From Deltaproteobacteria bacterium HGW-Deltaproteobacteria-19 (lineage in GTDB: Bacteria; Desulfobacterota; Syntrophia; Syntrophales; PHBD01), in the NCBI GenBank assembly GCA_002841865.1, contig PHBD01000003.1, positions 124,561 through 186,266 of the forward strand: 61,706 nt of DNA. Reading direction: 5' to 3'. Below are positions 17,941 to 27,326 of the stretch, piece after piece. The first letter of the stretch is position 1. Every line of letters starts with the position of its first letter. The translations under genes were made by a program, and so were the position numbers. The notes below the pieces were generated by a model. That model had not been told where the DNA came from, did not search any database, and was given only the letters and a program-made list of their open reading frames with translations.

Positions 17941-18002
17941 CCTTTATCCAAGCGGTTTGCGAGCACTTTCGCGCCCGTCAGCGGGGTTCGGCCGGAACGG
18001 GA

Positions 18003-18920
18003 TCAATCCAGCACGATCATGACACGGCATTTCTGGAGAAATGCCATGTTTTCCTTGACGGCGCGCAGTTTCAGGGCATCATTGGAGGCGATCTTCAGAT
18101 CCGACTTGCCTGCCCCTTCGGCGCTCACGGCCTTGACGGTGAAGGGGTTGTTCGTCACCCGGGGATTTCCCTGGGCGGCGGAGAGATCGCGGGCATAGCC
18201 GCTGATTCCCTGCTGGATGGCGTATTCCTTGTTCACCACCAGGGTTCCGTACACTTCCTTCCCGTTCTCGTCGAAGACCTTGGGGGACATGGCAGGCCGG
18301 GCGCCGAGACCGCGGGCGTCAATGACCAGTCCTGTGAAGATGTCGTCTGCTTTTCCGGGTTTCGGCCTCATGGGCGGGGGCGGCGGGTCGGTTTTCTTGT
18401 CGTCGGCGATGGCCTTGGGCATGATCGTCCTGACGAACGAACCGGACATGTACATCCGCACGGTCACTTCCACCGTCCCGTCGGACATATACTCCCGGTT
18501 CGTCACCTTGGCGTTCTTCACGAGACCGGAGACGCTCGCCTGAATGATGTCGCTCTCGGTAACAAAATCCTTCACGGTGGTCTGCGAATCGATCTGGACC
18601 CCTTTGGTCACCTCCAGGAGGTTCCTGTATGCGTCTACCTGGGCGGCCCGGAGAGCCATCGGCCGCGCCTGGGGCTTGCCGTAATATTTCTCGGGAGGAG
18701 CCCCGATCCCAACGGCCTCGATGTAGCCTTCCTCGTAGTTGATGAGACCCTTACCGTCCGGCGTGGTCTCCGCCACCTTGGCCTCGATGATCTTATTCCA
18801 CTTGTCCAAGGTTACCTTGCCGTCTCCCGCCGCCTGCCCCTGCTGACAGAAGCCGGCGCCGGCCAGCGCAAACAGCACACACGCGAGGACTCCCGCGAAA
18901 ACCAGAACTTTCGATCTCAT
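18003..18920 (-). CDS. Secreted LPP20/FlgP-like protein
   Basis: A 305-residue exported protein with an N-terminal signal peptide (VLVFAGVLACVLFALAGAGFCQ). Residues about 85-160 (RPMALRAAQVDAYRNLLEVTKGVQID, then TVEVTVRMYMSG) match the LPP20 fold found in FlgP of Vibrio and in Helicobacter LPP20, where it builds outer-membrane-associated rings. A proline-rich linker (DPPPPPMRPKPG) leads to a second domain (LVIDARGLGARPAMSPKVFDENGKEVYGT) like those in other LPP20-family proteins. There is one Cys near the signal-peptide end but no convincing lipobox. ATG at 18920 has GGAGG upstream; a nearer GTG at 18926 is too close to it. Last gene of the envelope cluster. Confidence 0.7.
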   Translation of the reverse strand: MRSKVLVFAGVLACVLFALAGAGFCQQGQAAGDGKVTLDKWNKIIEAKVAETTPDGKGLINYEEGYIEAVGIGAPPEKYYGKPQARPMALRAAQVDAYRNLLEVTKGVQIDSQTTVKDFVTESDIIQASVSGLVKNAKVTNREYMSDGTVEVTVRMYMSGSFVRTIMPKAIADDKKTDPPPPPMRPKPGKADDIFTGLVIDARGLGARPAMSPKVFDENGKEVYGTLVVNKEYAIQQGISGYARDLSAAQGNPRVTNNPFTVKAVSAEGAGKSDLKIASNDALKLRAVKENMAFLQKCRVMIVLD

Positions 18921-19024
18921 GTCCACCTCCTGATGATGGTTAAGCCAATTTCGTTCACGTCGGGGTCGGAGGGTAGCACAAAGCTTTTTCCCAATTCAAG
19001 GAGGAAAAGCGCCCTCCTCCGGTC

Positions 19025-21796
19025 CTATTTCGGCTCCCGGAAGGCGTCCGGCTCCGGCCTCTCCAGCCAGGGCCTTATATTCACGTTCTTTTCCGGATCG
19101 CCGAAGATCATGCGCATGTCCGGCGGGCTTTTCCCCCACCAGTTCTGCCGTGCATCGATGTACAGGGAAGAGAAGCTCTGGATGGCCACCTCGTTCCGTT
19201 CAAAGTTGTTCCGCTGGATCAGGGGACGCGACGTGCCGACGCACTTGACGGCCCCCTCTCCCCGGTTTCCCGTAAAGGTGTTGTAAAAGATGCGGGGGGA
19301 GGCGTCGTTCCGGCAGTAGATCCCGCACTGGCTGTTCTCGGCCACATGGCAGTGGCTGATCTCGGGGCTGCCAAAGTGAATGTCGAAGGCCGTCTCGGCG
19401 TATTTCACGATGCACCAGGAGAAGGCGCTGTTAACCGCCGTGGGTTTCGTCATGCGGAAGGCACTGGCATAGAAGCCCGGCGAGGGAGACGCCCCGGAGG
19501 CGGTGAACAGGATCGGCAGGTCGCGCGTGCCCCGTGCGATCACCCCCCCATTCTCGGCCACGAGGGCGGTATTCTGGTCGAACCGGACGGTGACGCCCCG
19601 TTCGATGGTGAGGACGGCCCCTCCGTCAAGGATTACATCGCTGGTAACGGTGTAGGGGCTGTTCGACTGGATCAGATAGGCGTCCGACGTGATGCGTCCG
19701 CCGATCCGGGAGGACAGGACCGGCAGGTCCAGGGATTTTCCACCCGGCCAGGGGGAGCCCAGAATGCTCTGCACATCCACCTTTCCCTGGACTCCAGCCA
19801 GAACATCCAGCCCCTTGGCACTCCCCCACCAGTTGCCACGCGCCATTACGGGATCGCCGGAAGCGGGGGCCAGGGCATTGAACGGGCGGTTGTCCGAAAC
19901 GTTGTTCTCCGTAATGGACGGATTTCCTCCCGCCACCACGATCCCGGATCCGAGGTTCCGGGAGATGCTGTTCCTCTGAACCACCGGGGACGCCCGCTCC
20001 ACGAGGATGCCCGCATTCAGGTTGTCCTCGATGGCATTGTCCGCCACCAGAGGTCCCGCCCCGTCGACGGCAACGACAGCGGACTGCCGGTTCCGGGCAA
20101 CCCGGGATTTCAGGAGGCGTGGTATGGAAAAGGCCCCGGAGGCCCGGAAGGCCGTATCATTCTCCGTCAGCTCCGACGACTCCACGACGGGCGACGACGC
20201 CTCGCAGTCGACTGCCCGCCGGGCATTCCGGATCCGGACGTAGCTCAGGGCGTTCACCTTGTCCTTCACGTTCCGGAAGCGGATGCCGGGCCACATCTTC
20301 CCCTCCTGGGCGGTGTCGAAGACAATGATGTGCTCCGAGTCCCCCCGGGCCATCAACCGCCCCTCCACCGTCAGAGTCGCGTCCTTGGAGCGGATTTCCG
20401 TACCCGGCTGAATGGTCAGGACCGCCTGGTCCCGGACCGTCACCGGCCCTTCCAGGACATAGGGACTGGCGCCGGCGTGCCAGGTGGTGTCGGCCTCGAT
20501 GATTCCCGAAACCGGGGTGGGTCCCGGAGCGACGGGCATGCCGGCGACGGCGCCCTTCCTCGTGCTCTCGTTTCCCGCCAGATCGACGGCGGTTATCTGG
20601 TAGTAGTACGCGGTTCCGTTCCTGAGGGACGGGTCCCTGTCCGTAAACTCCGTAAATTCCGTCTTCGCCACCTCGACATAGCCGCTGAGCGGGGTTGCGC
20701 TCCGATAGACCCGGTATCCCGCCAGATCCGGGTCGGAGGACTTGTTCCAGCGGAGTTGAACGATGCGGTCCCTCCCCACCGTGGCAACATTCGCCGGGGC
20801 ATCGGGCGGGGTCGTCTTGAGGGAAACGGTCCCGACGGCGTCCACCCATTCGGAGAAGTTGCCGGGATCGTTCGCGAGGGCCAGCCTTCCGGTGATGATG
20901 GCCTGGCGGACATTGTCCCCCGGAACCACCCGGTAGGTCCCCAGGTACCATCCGGGCTCCGTCTCCTGCATGTCGATGTGCTTCCGGTAGTCTCCGATCG
21001 AGAAGGAAGCCATCATCTTCGGCGTGCCCTGGAGGACCACCTTGATCTCGTCGCCCGCCTTTTTCGGCAGGTTTTTCGTGTCCTGGGTCAGGAGCGTGAT
21101 GGAGGGCGGCCGCAGCGCCTCCGCCAGGCTCGGCACCGGGATCGTCTGGACCATGTCCCGGAAGAGGTCGTCACAGGCCCGGAGTAGTTGGATGTCCCGC
21201 ATGTTGAGGGACGTGGCGATGACGACGGCGACGATCCCGACGGGGTTCGTGGAGATGCCGCCCTCGTGGATCCGGGCCGTATGCTTGCCGCTCCAGAGGA
21301 AATGGCCCGTTTTCGTGTCGTACATCTTCACGTCTGCTCCCACGGAGACCTGTGAGTACAGGGCCAGGAAGAGTTTGTCGAAGTTGGAGACGGTCCCGTA
21401 GACGACCGCGTCGACCCCCAGAATCTTCCCCAGTTCCTGGGGCGTCTTCTTCGCCAGCTCCTTCGGGTCCCCCATCAGATCCGCCTTGCGGAGCAGGCTG
21501 TCCACCCGCTGGATCTGCATGTCCGCGAACGGCAGGGAGCTGAAGTGGTTGTAGAATCCACGGCGGACCTCCTCCGACCCCCTCTGGCTCTCGGCCTCGT
21601 TGACGAAGGGAAGGACGGCGACTGTTTTGGGCATGTTCTTCGCCATGAACGGATCGGCTGCGTAGGTGCCGGCAAACAGGCTCCGGATCGGCGGGGTGAT
21701 CACCGTGCTCTCCGTGACAACGGCGCAGCCCTGGCAGAGCAGCAACAACAAAACGACGGTCAGGAGTCTCCACGGCACAGGATAGTTGTCGTTCAT
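19025..21796 (-). CDS. Large putative lipoprotein: GNA1162/DUF799-like + FN3 + right-handed beta-helix
   Basis: A 923-residue exported protein of unknown function. Order: signal sequence ending LLLLLCQGC (a non-canonical lipobox); residues about 30-220 like the DUF799/GNA1162 lipoprotein family (KTVAVLPFVNEAESQRGSEEVRRGFYNHF, VDAVVYGTVSNFD); a C2-like middle part; an FN3 domain about 365-455 (DLAGYRVYRSATPLSGY); then a long beta-helix region with NosD-like repeats (NAIEDNLNAGILVERASP, NSISRNLGSGIVV, NTFTGNRGEGAV). Both copies of the NWWG box (GNWWGSAKG, QNWWGKSPP) mark the helix turns. GNA1162 folds resemble the periplasmic core of CsgG and TolB-N. ATG at 21796 has AAGGAGG upstream. Nothing in the sequence reveals a catalytic site. 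Confidence 0.75.
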   Translation of the reverse strand: MNDNYPVPWRLLTVVLLLLLCQGCAVVTESTVITPPIRSLFAGTYAADPFMAKNMPKTVAVLPFVNEAESQRGSEEVRRGFYNHFSSLPFADMQIQRVDSLLRKADLMGDPKELAKKTPQELGKILGVDAVVYGTVSNFDKLFLALYSQVSVGADVKMYDTKTGHFLWSGKHTARIHEGGISTNPVGIVAVVIATSLNMRDIQLLRACDDLFRDMVQTIPVPSLAEALRPPSITLLTQDTKNLPKKAGDEIKVVLQGTPKMMASFSIGDYRKHIDMQETEPGWYLGTYRVVPGDNVRQAIITGRLALANDPGNFSEWVDAVGTVSLKTTPPDAPANVATVGRDRIVQLRWNKSSDPDLAGYRVYRSATPLSGYVEVAKTEFTEFTDRDPSLRNGTAYYYQITAVDLAGNESTRKGAVAGMPVAPGPTPVSGIIEADTTWHAGASPYVLEGPVTVRDQAVLTIQPGTEIRSKDATLTVEGRLMARGDSEHIIVFDTAQEGKMWPGIRFRNVKDKVNALSYVRIRNARRAVDCEASSPVVESSELTENDTAFRASGAFSIPRLLKSRVARNRQSAVVAVDGAGPLVADNAIEDNLNAGILVERASPVVQRNSISRNLGSGIVVAGGNPSITENNVSDNRPFNALAPASGDPVMARGNWWGSAKGLDVLAGVQGKVDVQSILGSPWPGGKSLDLPVLSSRIGGRITSDAYLIQSNSPYTVTSDVILDGGAVLTIERGVTVRFDQNTALVAENGGVIARGTRDLPILFTASGASPSPGFYASAFRMTKPTAVNSAFSWCIVKYAETAFDIHFGSPEISHCHVAENSQCGIYCRNDASPRIFYNTFTGNRGEGAVKCVGTSRPLIQRNNFERNEVAIQSFSSLYIDARQNWWGKSPPDMRMIFGDPEKNVNIRPWLERPEPDAFREPK

Positions 21797-21906
21797 GTTT
21801 CCTCCTTGCAGAACCCGTTTCTTTTGATCCCAGCCTGATGAAAACGGGGAATCGGCGCCGGTCCGGATCCGTCCGTTCCCTCCGGGCGAAGCAACCGTTT
21901 TCCCCT

Positions 21907-22674
21907 TCAGCCCCCCCGGACGCAGGACAGGACATTTTCCCCGTTGTTCGAGTATGCCTCCCCATGCCCGGGATAGAGCACCCGGGGGGACAATTCCGCT
22001 TTCAGTCGATCGAAGGAACGATGGATCTCCTGCTTGTTCCAGCAGAAACGATTCAGTTCGGGCCCCCGTGCCGCGTCGAGATTCAGGATCGTGTCCCCGG
22101 TGAGGAGCCGTCCTTCCGCTTCCTGGTACAGGCAGATCGAGTCTTCCGTGTGCCCCGGGGTTTCCACGACGTCCCACCCCCCGAAGCCAAGGGGATAGCG
22201 CTTCCGGCCTGCCCCGTCCAGCGGAAAAATCCTGTCCGCATCCACCCCGATGTCGCAATGGTCTCTCAGGATGGGCAGCGGAATCCCTGCCAGTGAACCG
22301 AAATTCAGGTGGGAAAGGCGGCGGACATAGCCCATCGATGCCACGGCGGCGGAGAGAAAGCCCGTGCCCCACCCCTTGAGGGAGCAGAGTTTCCGCTGCC
22401 CCTGCAGATATTGGATCGCCAGGGTAGTCAGGAATACCTTCGTCCCGGGAGCACAGAATTCGAGGAAGCGGGCCACTCCCCCGATGTGGTCGACGTGAAA
22501 GTGGGTGGCCAGGACAAAGCGGACCTGGGCCATGGACAGGCCCGGCTGGCCGGTGATGAAGCGGACCGCGTCCTCCGCCGCGCCGACGCTGCCGACATCG
22601 ACCACGGCCAGACCCTCGCGGTCCGACAGGACATAACAGCGGGAGAACCCGCAGGGAGGAAGGCAATGGACCAT
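21907..22674 (-). CDS. Metallo-beta-lactamase-fold hydrolase
   Basis: A 255-residue cytoplasmic protein of the MBL superfamily. The zinc-binding motif HxHxDH is complete (THFHVDHIGG); later metal ligands are in VVETPGHTEDSICLY, LTGDTILNLD and YPGHGEAY. This set fits glyoxalase II-like or related thiol-ester hydrolases, but the substrate cannot be told. It sits between the two exported FN3 proteins on the same strand, yet has no export signal, so it may simply be a passenger in the unit. Confidence 0.82.
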   Translation of the reverse strand: MVHCLPPCGFSRCYVLSDREGLAVVDVGSVGAAEDAVRFITGQPGLSMAQVRFVLATHFHVDHIGGVARFLEFCAPGTKVFLTTLAIQYLQGQRKLCSLKGWGTGFLSAAVASMGYVRRLSHLNFGSLAGIPLPILRDHCDIGVDADRIFPLDGAGRKRYPLGFGGWDVVETPGHTEDSICLYQEAEGRLLTGDTILNLDAARGPELNRFCWNKQEIHRSFDRLKAELSPRVLYPGHGEAYSNNGENVLSCVRGG

Positions 22675-22763
22675 GTCAGCCGATCCGAACTGTCTGCATC
22701 GCCGCCAATCCGGTGGAACGTCCCTGGACGACTTGTTGCGCCGTAAACATAACTTCTCGGAGG

Positions 22764-23120
22764 CTATCGAGTTTCCCGATCCTTGCCTCCGCCGGGGGGC
22801 ATGGACACGTCGCGGACTACTTCAACATCCAGGAAAGGATTCGAACTTCTGGGAGAGACCTTGATGAATTTGTAGGGAATGGCGATCGGCTCGCGACCGG
22901 TCGCCAGGGCCCGATGCGTCAGAATCCAGACGGCACCTGTTACGGTGTCCACCAGGTAGGCCTTTTCATCGGTGCCGGCCACCACCTGATACCTTCCCTC
23001 GGCTGCTCCGGCTGTCAGGGACATCGCCAGAAACGCCGCCGCGACAAGGACGACCACGGCCAGAATCTTCAGCGCCCGGGCGGCCGGCCGCGTCCCGTTC
23101 TCATGCCTTCCTGCAATCAT
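22764..23120 (-). CDS. Small exported hypothetical protein
   Basis: 118 residues. An N-terminal membrane segment (ILAVVVLVAAAFLAMSLTAGA) is a signal peptide or anchor, followed by about 80 residues with YLVDTVTGAVWILT, a pattern seen in small proteins with a single beta-propeller-like blade, and a charged C-terminus. GGAGGAAGAAG precedes the ATG. It follows the FN3-rich gene on the same strand. No function is recognised. Confidence 0.6.
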   Translation of the reverse strand: MIAGRHENGTRPAARALKILAVVVLVAAAFLAMSLTAGAAEGRYQVVAGTDEKAYLVDTVTGAVWILTHRALATGREPIAIPYKFIKVSPRSSNPFLDVEVVRDVSMPPGGGKDRETR

Positions 23121-23159
23121 CTTCTTCCTCCTGAATCCGGAAAACAGGTTCCGTCTGGG

Positions 23160-25274
23160 CTATGGCGCGTTTACGGTGATCTCCGGGCTGGATTCGCTTT
23201 CCAGAGCATCCCGATCGACCGCTCGCACACTGAACACTCTGCTTTTCCCCTTCGCCATCTCGCCCGCCGCATGGGACGTGCCGCTTACGGCGGCGATCTT
23301 TTCGAGGCCGAAGAGGCCCCGCTCGTACAGATCGTACCGAACGATGTCGGGCTCCGAATTGGCATCCCAGCGGAGGATGGCCTTGCCGTTCGCCACCTCG
23401 CCTCGGAGCCCCGCAGGCGCCTTCGGCCGCGGCTTCGTCTGCGCCAGGACGGTGGGGGAGGGTTCGCTCTCAACATCCCGTTGATTGTAGGACGTCATTC
23501 GGTAGAAGTAAACGGATCCGTCCCCAAGGGTGCCGGGAAGACCGCCCAAGCCGAGCGCCCTTTCCGCCAGCGCGGTCACTTCTCCATAAACACCGCCTGC
23601 ATCCTCGAACTGGAAGGAGGAACGACCGGACAACTTGCCGATGGGTTCGAACGGTCCCTCCTTCTTCTGAGAACGGTAAAGCCGGTATCCCTGGACGTCT
23701 TCCCGGGTACACGCCTGCCACGTAAGAAGGATCTTTTTCACCCGGCTGCCCTCCGCTTTGAGACCCTGCGGAACGGGGGGCTTATCCCGGGTTATTGCCG
23801 ACGCGGTATCAGAGGGTGACGTTTCAGCGCCCCCTTCCTCGAAGACGGTCACCCGGTAATAATAGGTCTTCCGGTCTCCCAATCCTTCCCTGTCGACACA
23901 GGAGACCCGGCCGTCCGCCCCGGCCGGCCCCGGAATAACGTTCTGAAGCCTGGCGAAATTCCCGCTCGGGCTCTCGCTTCGGTAGATATGGTACCCACGA
24001 ACGAACGGCGAAACGATCGGTTTCCAGGACAGGGGGACCTCCCGGATCTGTTCACCCGTCGCCCGGACATCGCTGACGCGGGGCAGGGACGATCCGGCAA
24101 GGGCCCTGGAAAAATCGCTTTCCAGGTCTTTTTCGTTGCATGCCGTCACGCGGTAGAAGTAACGCTCGTCGTCTCCGATGCCGCTGTCGACGAAGATCAC
24201 CTTTCCGGATCCCGACACATCCGTGCCCTGCCCGGGACCGAGGCCCGTGACATCCTTTACCTCACGATAAGGGCCGTCCTCCCCCTTGGCCCGATACAGC
24301 TTGTAGCCTTTGAACTTGAGGGGGTCGTCTCCGGTGGTGGGGCTGGGCAGCCAGGTCAGCTGAATGCCCCGGACCCGGGAATCGGTCCTCAGGATCACCG
24401 GCGGGTTGGGCGTGGGCGCCGATTCGGCGGCGACAACCGCGGAAAAGTCGCTATAGCCGCCGCTGCTGCTGAAGGACCGGATCTTGTACTGATACGTCCT
24501 GTTTCGCTCCACCGTCTGGTCCCAGTACTCGGGGCGGTTCACCTGGGCGATCCGGGCAAAGGGTCCGGTTGCGGAGGACCCCCGGAACACTTCCCAGCCG
24601 GAGATGCCCGTTGCCCCGGGCGGACTCTCCCAGGACAGGTAGATTTTCATGTTACCCGATTTCTTTTGCACGTTGACCGGCGCCTTTGCGGTGGGCGTCT
24701 CTTCCCTCGTCTGCTTCGAGCTGGTTACGGCGCCGGCGATCCGGTCTGCGAGGACGTCCAGTTCCCGGGCCAGTCCTGCGTCTCCGAATGCAGCAAGACG
24801 GACGTCCAGGACGGGCTTTCTCTGCTCGATGTGAACAACCTTGCAGTAAAGCGTCAGCATTGTGCCTTTTCGCTCCACACTCCCGGTCACGACGATGTTC
24901 AGACCCAGGCGGCTCCCGACAAGGATGACATTGTCCATGTGGTCGTTCTGCTGCAGGTCGTTCAGCGTGAGGAAACTTTCCAGTTCCTTGCGATCCAAGA
25001 CGGAAAATCCGGGCCGGTTCTTGAGGTTGTTCAGGAGTGCGTTGGTGACGGTTGTGCCGTAGGCGGAGGCCTCCAGGTTTCGGGCGCTGAAATTGAAGAC
25101 GGCGGCCCTGACGGGAGCGGATGACTGGGCCCGGGACATCGCCACGCCGGTGATACAGAAAAACAGCACGGCCAGGACCGGGACCAGGCGGAGGGTCCGG
25201 CGACACGACAGGCGGCCCGGGGATCCTCCCGGGATGTTGATCCGTTTCGATCCGGCCATGGGTATGGAAATCAC
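23160..25274 (-). CDS. Exported CsgG/FlgO-like protein with multiple FN3 domains
   Basis: A 704-residue exported protein. After a signal anchor (LVPVLAVLFFCITGVAMSRAQ) residues about 50-190 form a CsgG/TolB-N-like domain (VRAAVFNFSARNLEASAYGTTV, FSVLDRKELESFL, LNIVVTGSVERKG). Five FN3-like repeats follow, each with a W/G-Y-x-[LIV]-YR signature (GWEVFRG, GYKLYRAKG, GYHIYRSES, GYRLYRSQK, RYDLYERG). FN3 arrays on secreted bacterial proteins usually act as spacers or adhesion modules. The first possible start, GTG at 25274, overlaps the preceding stop (GTGA); an ATG at 25259 is an alternative, as the ribosome site is very close to the GTG. Confidence 0.75.
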   Translation of the reverse strand: MISIPMAGSKRINIPGGSPGRLSCRRTLRLVPVLAVLFFCITGVAMSRAQSSAPVRAAVFNFSARNLEASAYGTTVTNALLNNLKNRPGFSVLDRKELESFLTLNDLQQNDHMDNVILVGSRLGLNIVVTGSVERKGTMLTLYCKVVHIEQRKPVLDVRLAAFGDAGLARELDVLADRIAGAVTSSKQTREETPTAKAPVNVQKKSGNMKIYLSWESPPGATGISGWEVFRGSSATGPFARIAQVNRPEYWDQTVERNRTYQYKIRSFSSSGGYSDFSAVVAAESAPTPNPPVILRTDSRVRGIQLTWLPSPTTGDDPLKFKGYKLYRAKGEDGPYREVKDVTGLGPGQGTDVSGSGKVIFVDSGIGDDERYFYRVTACNEKDLESDFSRALAGSSLPRVSDVRATGEQIREVPLSWKPIVSPFVRGYHIYRSESPSGNFARLQNVIPGPAGADGRVSCVDREGLGDRKTYYYRVTVFEEGGAETSPSDTASAITRDKPPVPQGLKAEGSRVKKILLTWQACTREDVQGYRLYRSQKKEGPFEPIGKLSGRSSFQFEDAGGVYGEVTALAERALGLGGLPGTLGDGSVYFYRMTSYNQRDVESEPSPTVLAQTKPRPKAPAGLRGEVANGKAILRWDANSEPDIVRYDLYERGLFGLEKIAAVSGTSHAAGEMAKGKSRVFSVRAVDRDALESESSPEITVNAP

Positions 25275-27253
25275 CGCTCCTTGAGGATACTGTCGATCAT
25301 TTCCTGTGCTTTCTGGGTCACCGCTGTGGAGATTCCCTTCAACTTGACATCGTAGAGGGCATCGACGTATTTTTCCACCGCGTCGTCAGACTTCCTCCGT
25401 TTCCGGTACTGCTCTCCGGCGTTGAAGTACTCGACTTCCAGGCTCTGGAAGTGCTTGAGAACGCTCTGTCCCATCTCCGAGATCTTCATGTTCGTCAGCT
25501 CGGCCAGGACCTCCGCCTCCGTGGGAAGCTGAAGCGGGTCCTGGGGGATGTTCGCCATGGGCACGCCGTCCTGGTACTTGTCTTCCTTGATCAGGCGCCC
25601 CTCGAGGGTGTTCGTGAAGATGTTCTCCCCGGTGGTGGTGTCCACGAGTTTGTAAGACACGTCGAAGAGGGAGACGATCTTGGCGCTGCCCTGTTTGTAG
25701 GTTACGAACTGGTAGTTGCGCTTCTTCGTCGTCTTCGGCGGAGCCGTCTTCAGTTCCTCTTCCGATGGCCTGGGGTGGATGAGCAGCCAGGTCTGCCACT
25801 CCGGGTTGGAAATGTCCTCCTCGTCCACCAGGACCTTCACCTGGTTGTTGCTGGACGTGTCCGCCTTGGTGGCCATGACCTTCAGGACGTTCCCCATGAT
25901 AAAGGTGTCGATGCCGCGCATCTTGATGGCCTGGGCGGACTTCACGTCAACGAGACCGGTCTGGCCGAGCTGCATCTCCCGGAGGATGTTCTGGAGGTTT
26001 TCCCTTTCGATGATCCGAAGGTCGCTGCTGGCCTTCTGGTAGAGGTAGGACACGAGCTTGTCCGCAGCCATCTTGCCGGCGTCCTTATCGTTGCTGGGGC
26101 TCGAGAAATCGAAAACGGCGATGGATTTGCGGATTCGCTTGCCGATCCGCTCCCGGGTGTCCTGGACCTTCTGGAAGAGCTCCGGGTGATTCGGACTCAG
26201 GGATTCGGCCTTCTGGTACCACATCAGGGCGTTTCCCCACATTTCCTTGTCGTTGTACCTGTCGCCCCGGGCGATGAGCCGGGTGGTCGTCCGGGCCACG
26301 AGATCCCGGAACACCTGCTCGTCCTTCATGGACGGGAGATAGGCCTTTACGGATTCGATCTTCCCGACGGCCGCCCACAGTTTTTCGTGGCTTGCCAGCT
26401 TCTCCGCTTCATCGAAGAAGATCTGGCCGACCTTGACCTTGAGGTTCTCCAGTTTTTTGGCGAGGTCCTGGTTCTCCGGCTGGTATTCCAGGGCCCGCTG
26501 GTAGCAGAAAACCGCCCGGTCCCACGATTTCGATTTCTCCGCTTTCTCACCGGCGGCGAGGAAGTAATCGGCATTGTCGTTGGCCACGGAGGTCTTATAG
26601 AGAGAGGCCGCATCGAGGAACTTCGGGTTCATCTCCATGACGGTCTTGAAGGCCTGGGCGGCCATCTTCCAGTCCTCGCTCCTGCTCAGGGCTACCCCCT
26701 GCTGGTAGAGCTGCTTCACTCCCTCCTGGTTCACGCGCGCCAGCCTGGCCCCCGTCTCCTCGTAGTTCGGGAAAAGCCGGTTGATCTGCAGGAGCTTCGC
26801 CCGGGCCGCGGCCCAGTCTTCCTTCTGGAGATCCACGTCAGCCTGAGTGTACAGGCTCTTCACTTGCGCGAGGAGGGTTTCCAGCCGGTCTTTCACGGCA
26901 CTCTGGAATGCCTTGATCTCCCGGCTGGACGGGTCCATCACGGCTGCTCCGTCAGCGTCCTTGAGAATCCGCTCCAGGGTCATCGCGTCGGGCTCCGCCA
27001 GGGTACCGTAGGCCTTCCGGATCCTTTCCAGGCGGCTTGCGGCTCCCCTCTGGCGCGCCTGCAGCAGGGCGGCCTGGTATTCAGCGCTGCCGGGGCTCTC
27101 TTTCAGGGCCGCTTCGAAGTATCCAACGGCCTCCTCCGGCCGGTTCTGGCCCATCAGATCCTGGCCCATCTTGAAGCTTTCGCTCGTGCCGCATCCCGCC
27201 AGCAGGAGCAGGAAGATCAGGAGCAGGAATGTTCTCAAGTGAGTCCGGTGCAT
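25271..27253 (-). CDS. TPR lipoprotein with CsgG-like domain
   Basis: A 660-residue lipoprotein: the signal peptide ends in a canonical lipobox (LLLAGCGTS). Residues about 25-370 are TPR-type helical repeats (EEAVGYFEAALKESPGSAEY; SWDRAVFCYQRALEYQPENQ; MWGNALMWYQKAESLSPNHP). From about 378 a CsgG-like domain follows (KSIAVFDFSSPSNDKDAGKMAAD, RIIERENLQNILREMQL, VDVKSAQAIKMRGIDTFIMG). CsgG is the curli export channel lipoprotein, but the transmembrane hairpins that make its pore were not identified here, so only the periplasmic-core resemblance is claimed. It is translationally coupled to the next gene (GTGA). Confidence 0.8.
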   Translation of the reverse strand: MHRTHLRTFLLLIFLLLLAGCGTSESFKMGQDLMGQNRPEEAVGYFEAALKESPGSAEYQAALLQARQRGAASRLERIRKAYGTLAEPDAMTLERILKDADGAAVMDPSSREIKAFQSAVKDRLETLLAQVKSLYTQADVDLQKEDWAAARAKLLQINRLFPNYEETGARLARVNQEGVKQLYQQGVALSRSEDWKMAAQAFKTVMEMNPKFLDAASLYKTSVANDNADYFLAAGEKAEKSKSWDRAVFCYQRALEYQPENQDLAKKLENLKVKVGQIFFDEAEKLASHEKLWAAVGKIESVKAYLPSMKDEQVFRDLVARTTTRLIARGDRYNDKEMWGNALMWYQKAESLSPNHPELFQKVQDTRERIGKRIRKSIAVFDFSSPSNDKDAGKMAADKLVSYLYQKASSDLRIIERENLQNILREMQLGQTGLVDVKSAQAIKMRGIDTFIMGNVLKVMATKADTSSNNQVKVLVDEEDISNPEWQTWLLIHPRPSEEELKTAPPKTTKKRNYQFVTYKQGSAKIVSLFDVSYKLVDTTTGENIFTNTLEGRLIKEDKYQDGVPMANIPQDPLQLPTEAEVLAELTNMKISEMGQSVLKHFQSLEVEYFNAGEQYRKRRKSDDAVEKYVDALYDVKLKGISTAVTQKAQEMIDSILKER

Positions 27254-27326
27254 TGCAACCTCCTTCGCGTTGATTCATCGGCCGGAAAGCGCCAAAACGC
27301 TTCCCGGTAAGGACCTGCGGGCGGTA

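Noticed and set aside
18999-19018. Hairpin AGGAGG / CCTCCT before the LPP20-like gene
   Set aside because: No T-run on either strand; could be a chance repeat.
21797-22666. Long N-terminal extension of the 19025-21796 protein
   Set aside because: This part overlaps the well-supported metallo-hydrolase gene in another frame, and the ATG at 21796 has a strong ribosome site followed directly by a signal peptide.
25271-27253. True curli secretion channel CsgG
   Set aside because: Only the periplasmic-core resemblance is visible; no pore-forming hairpins or curli subunit genes were found.
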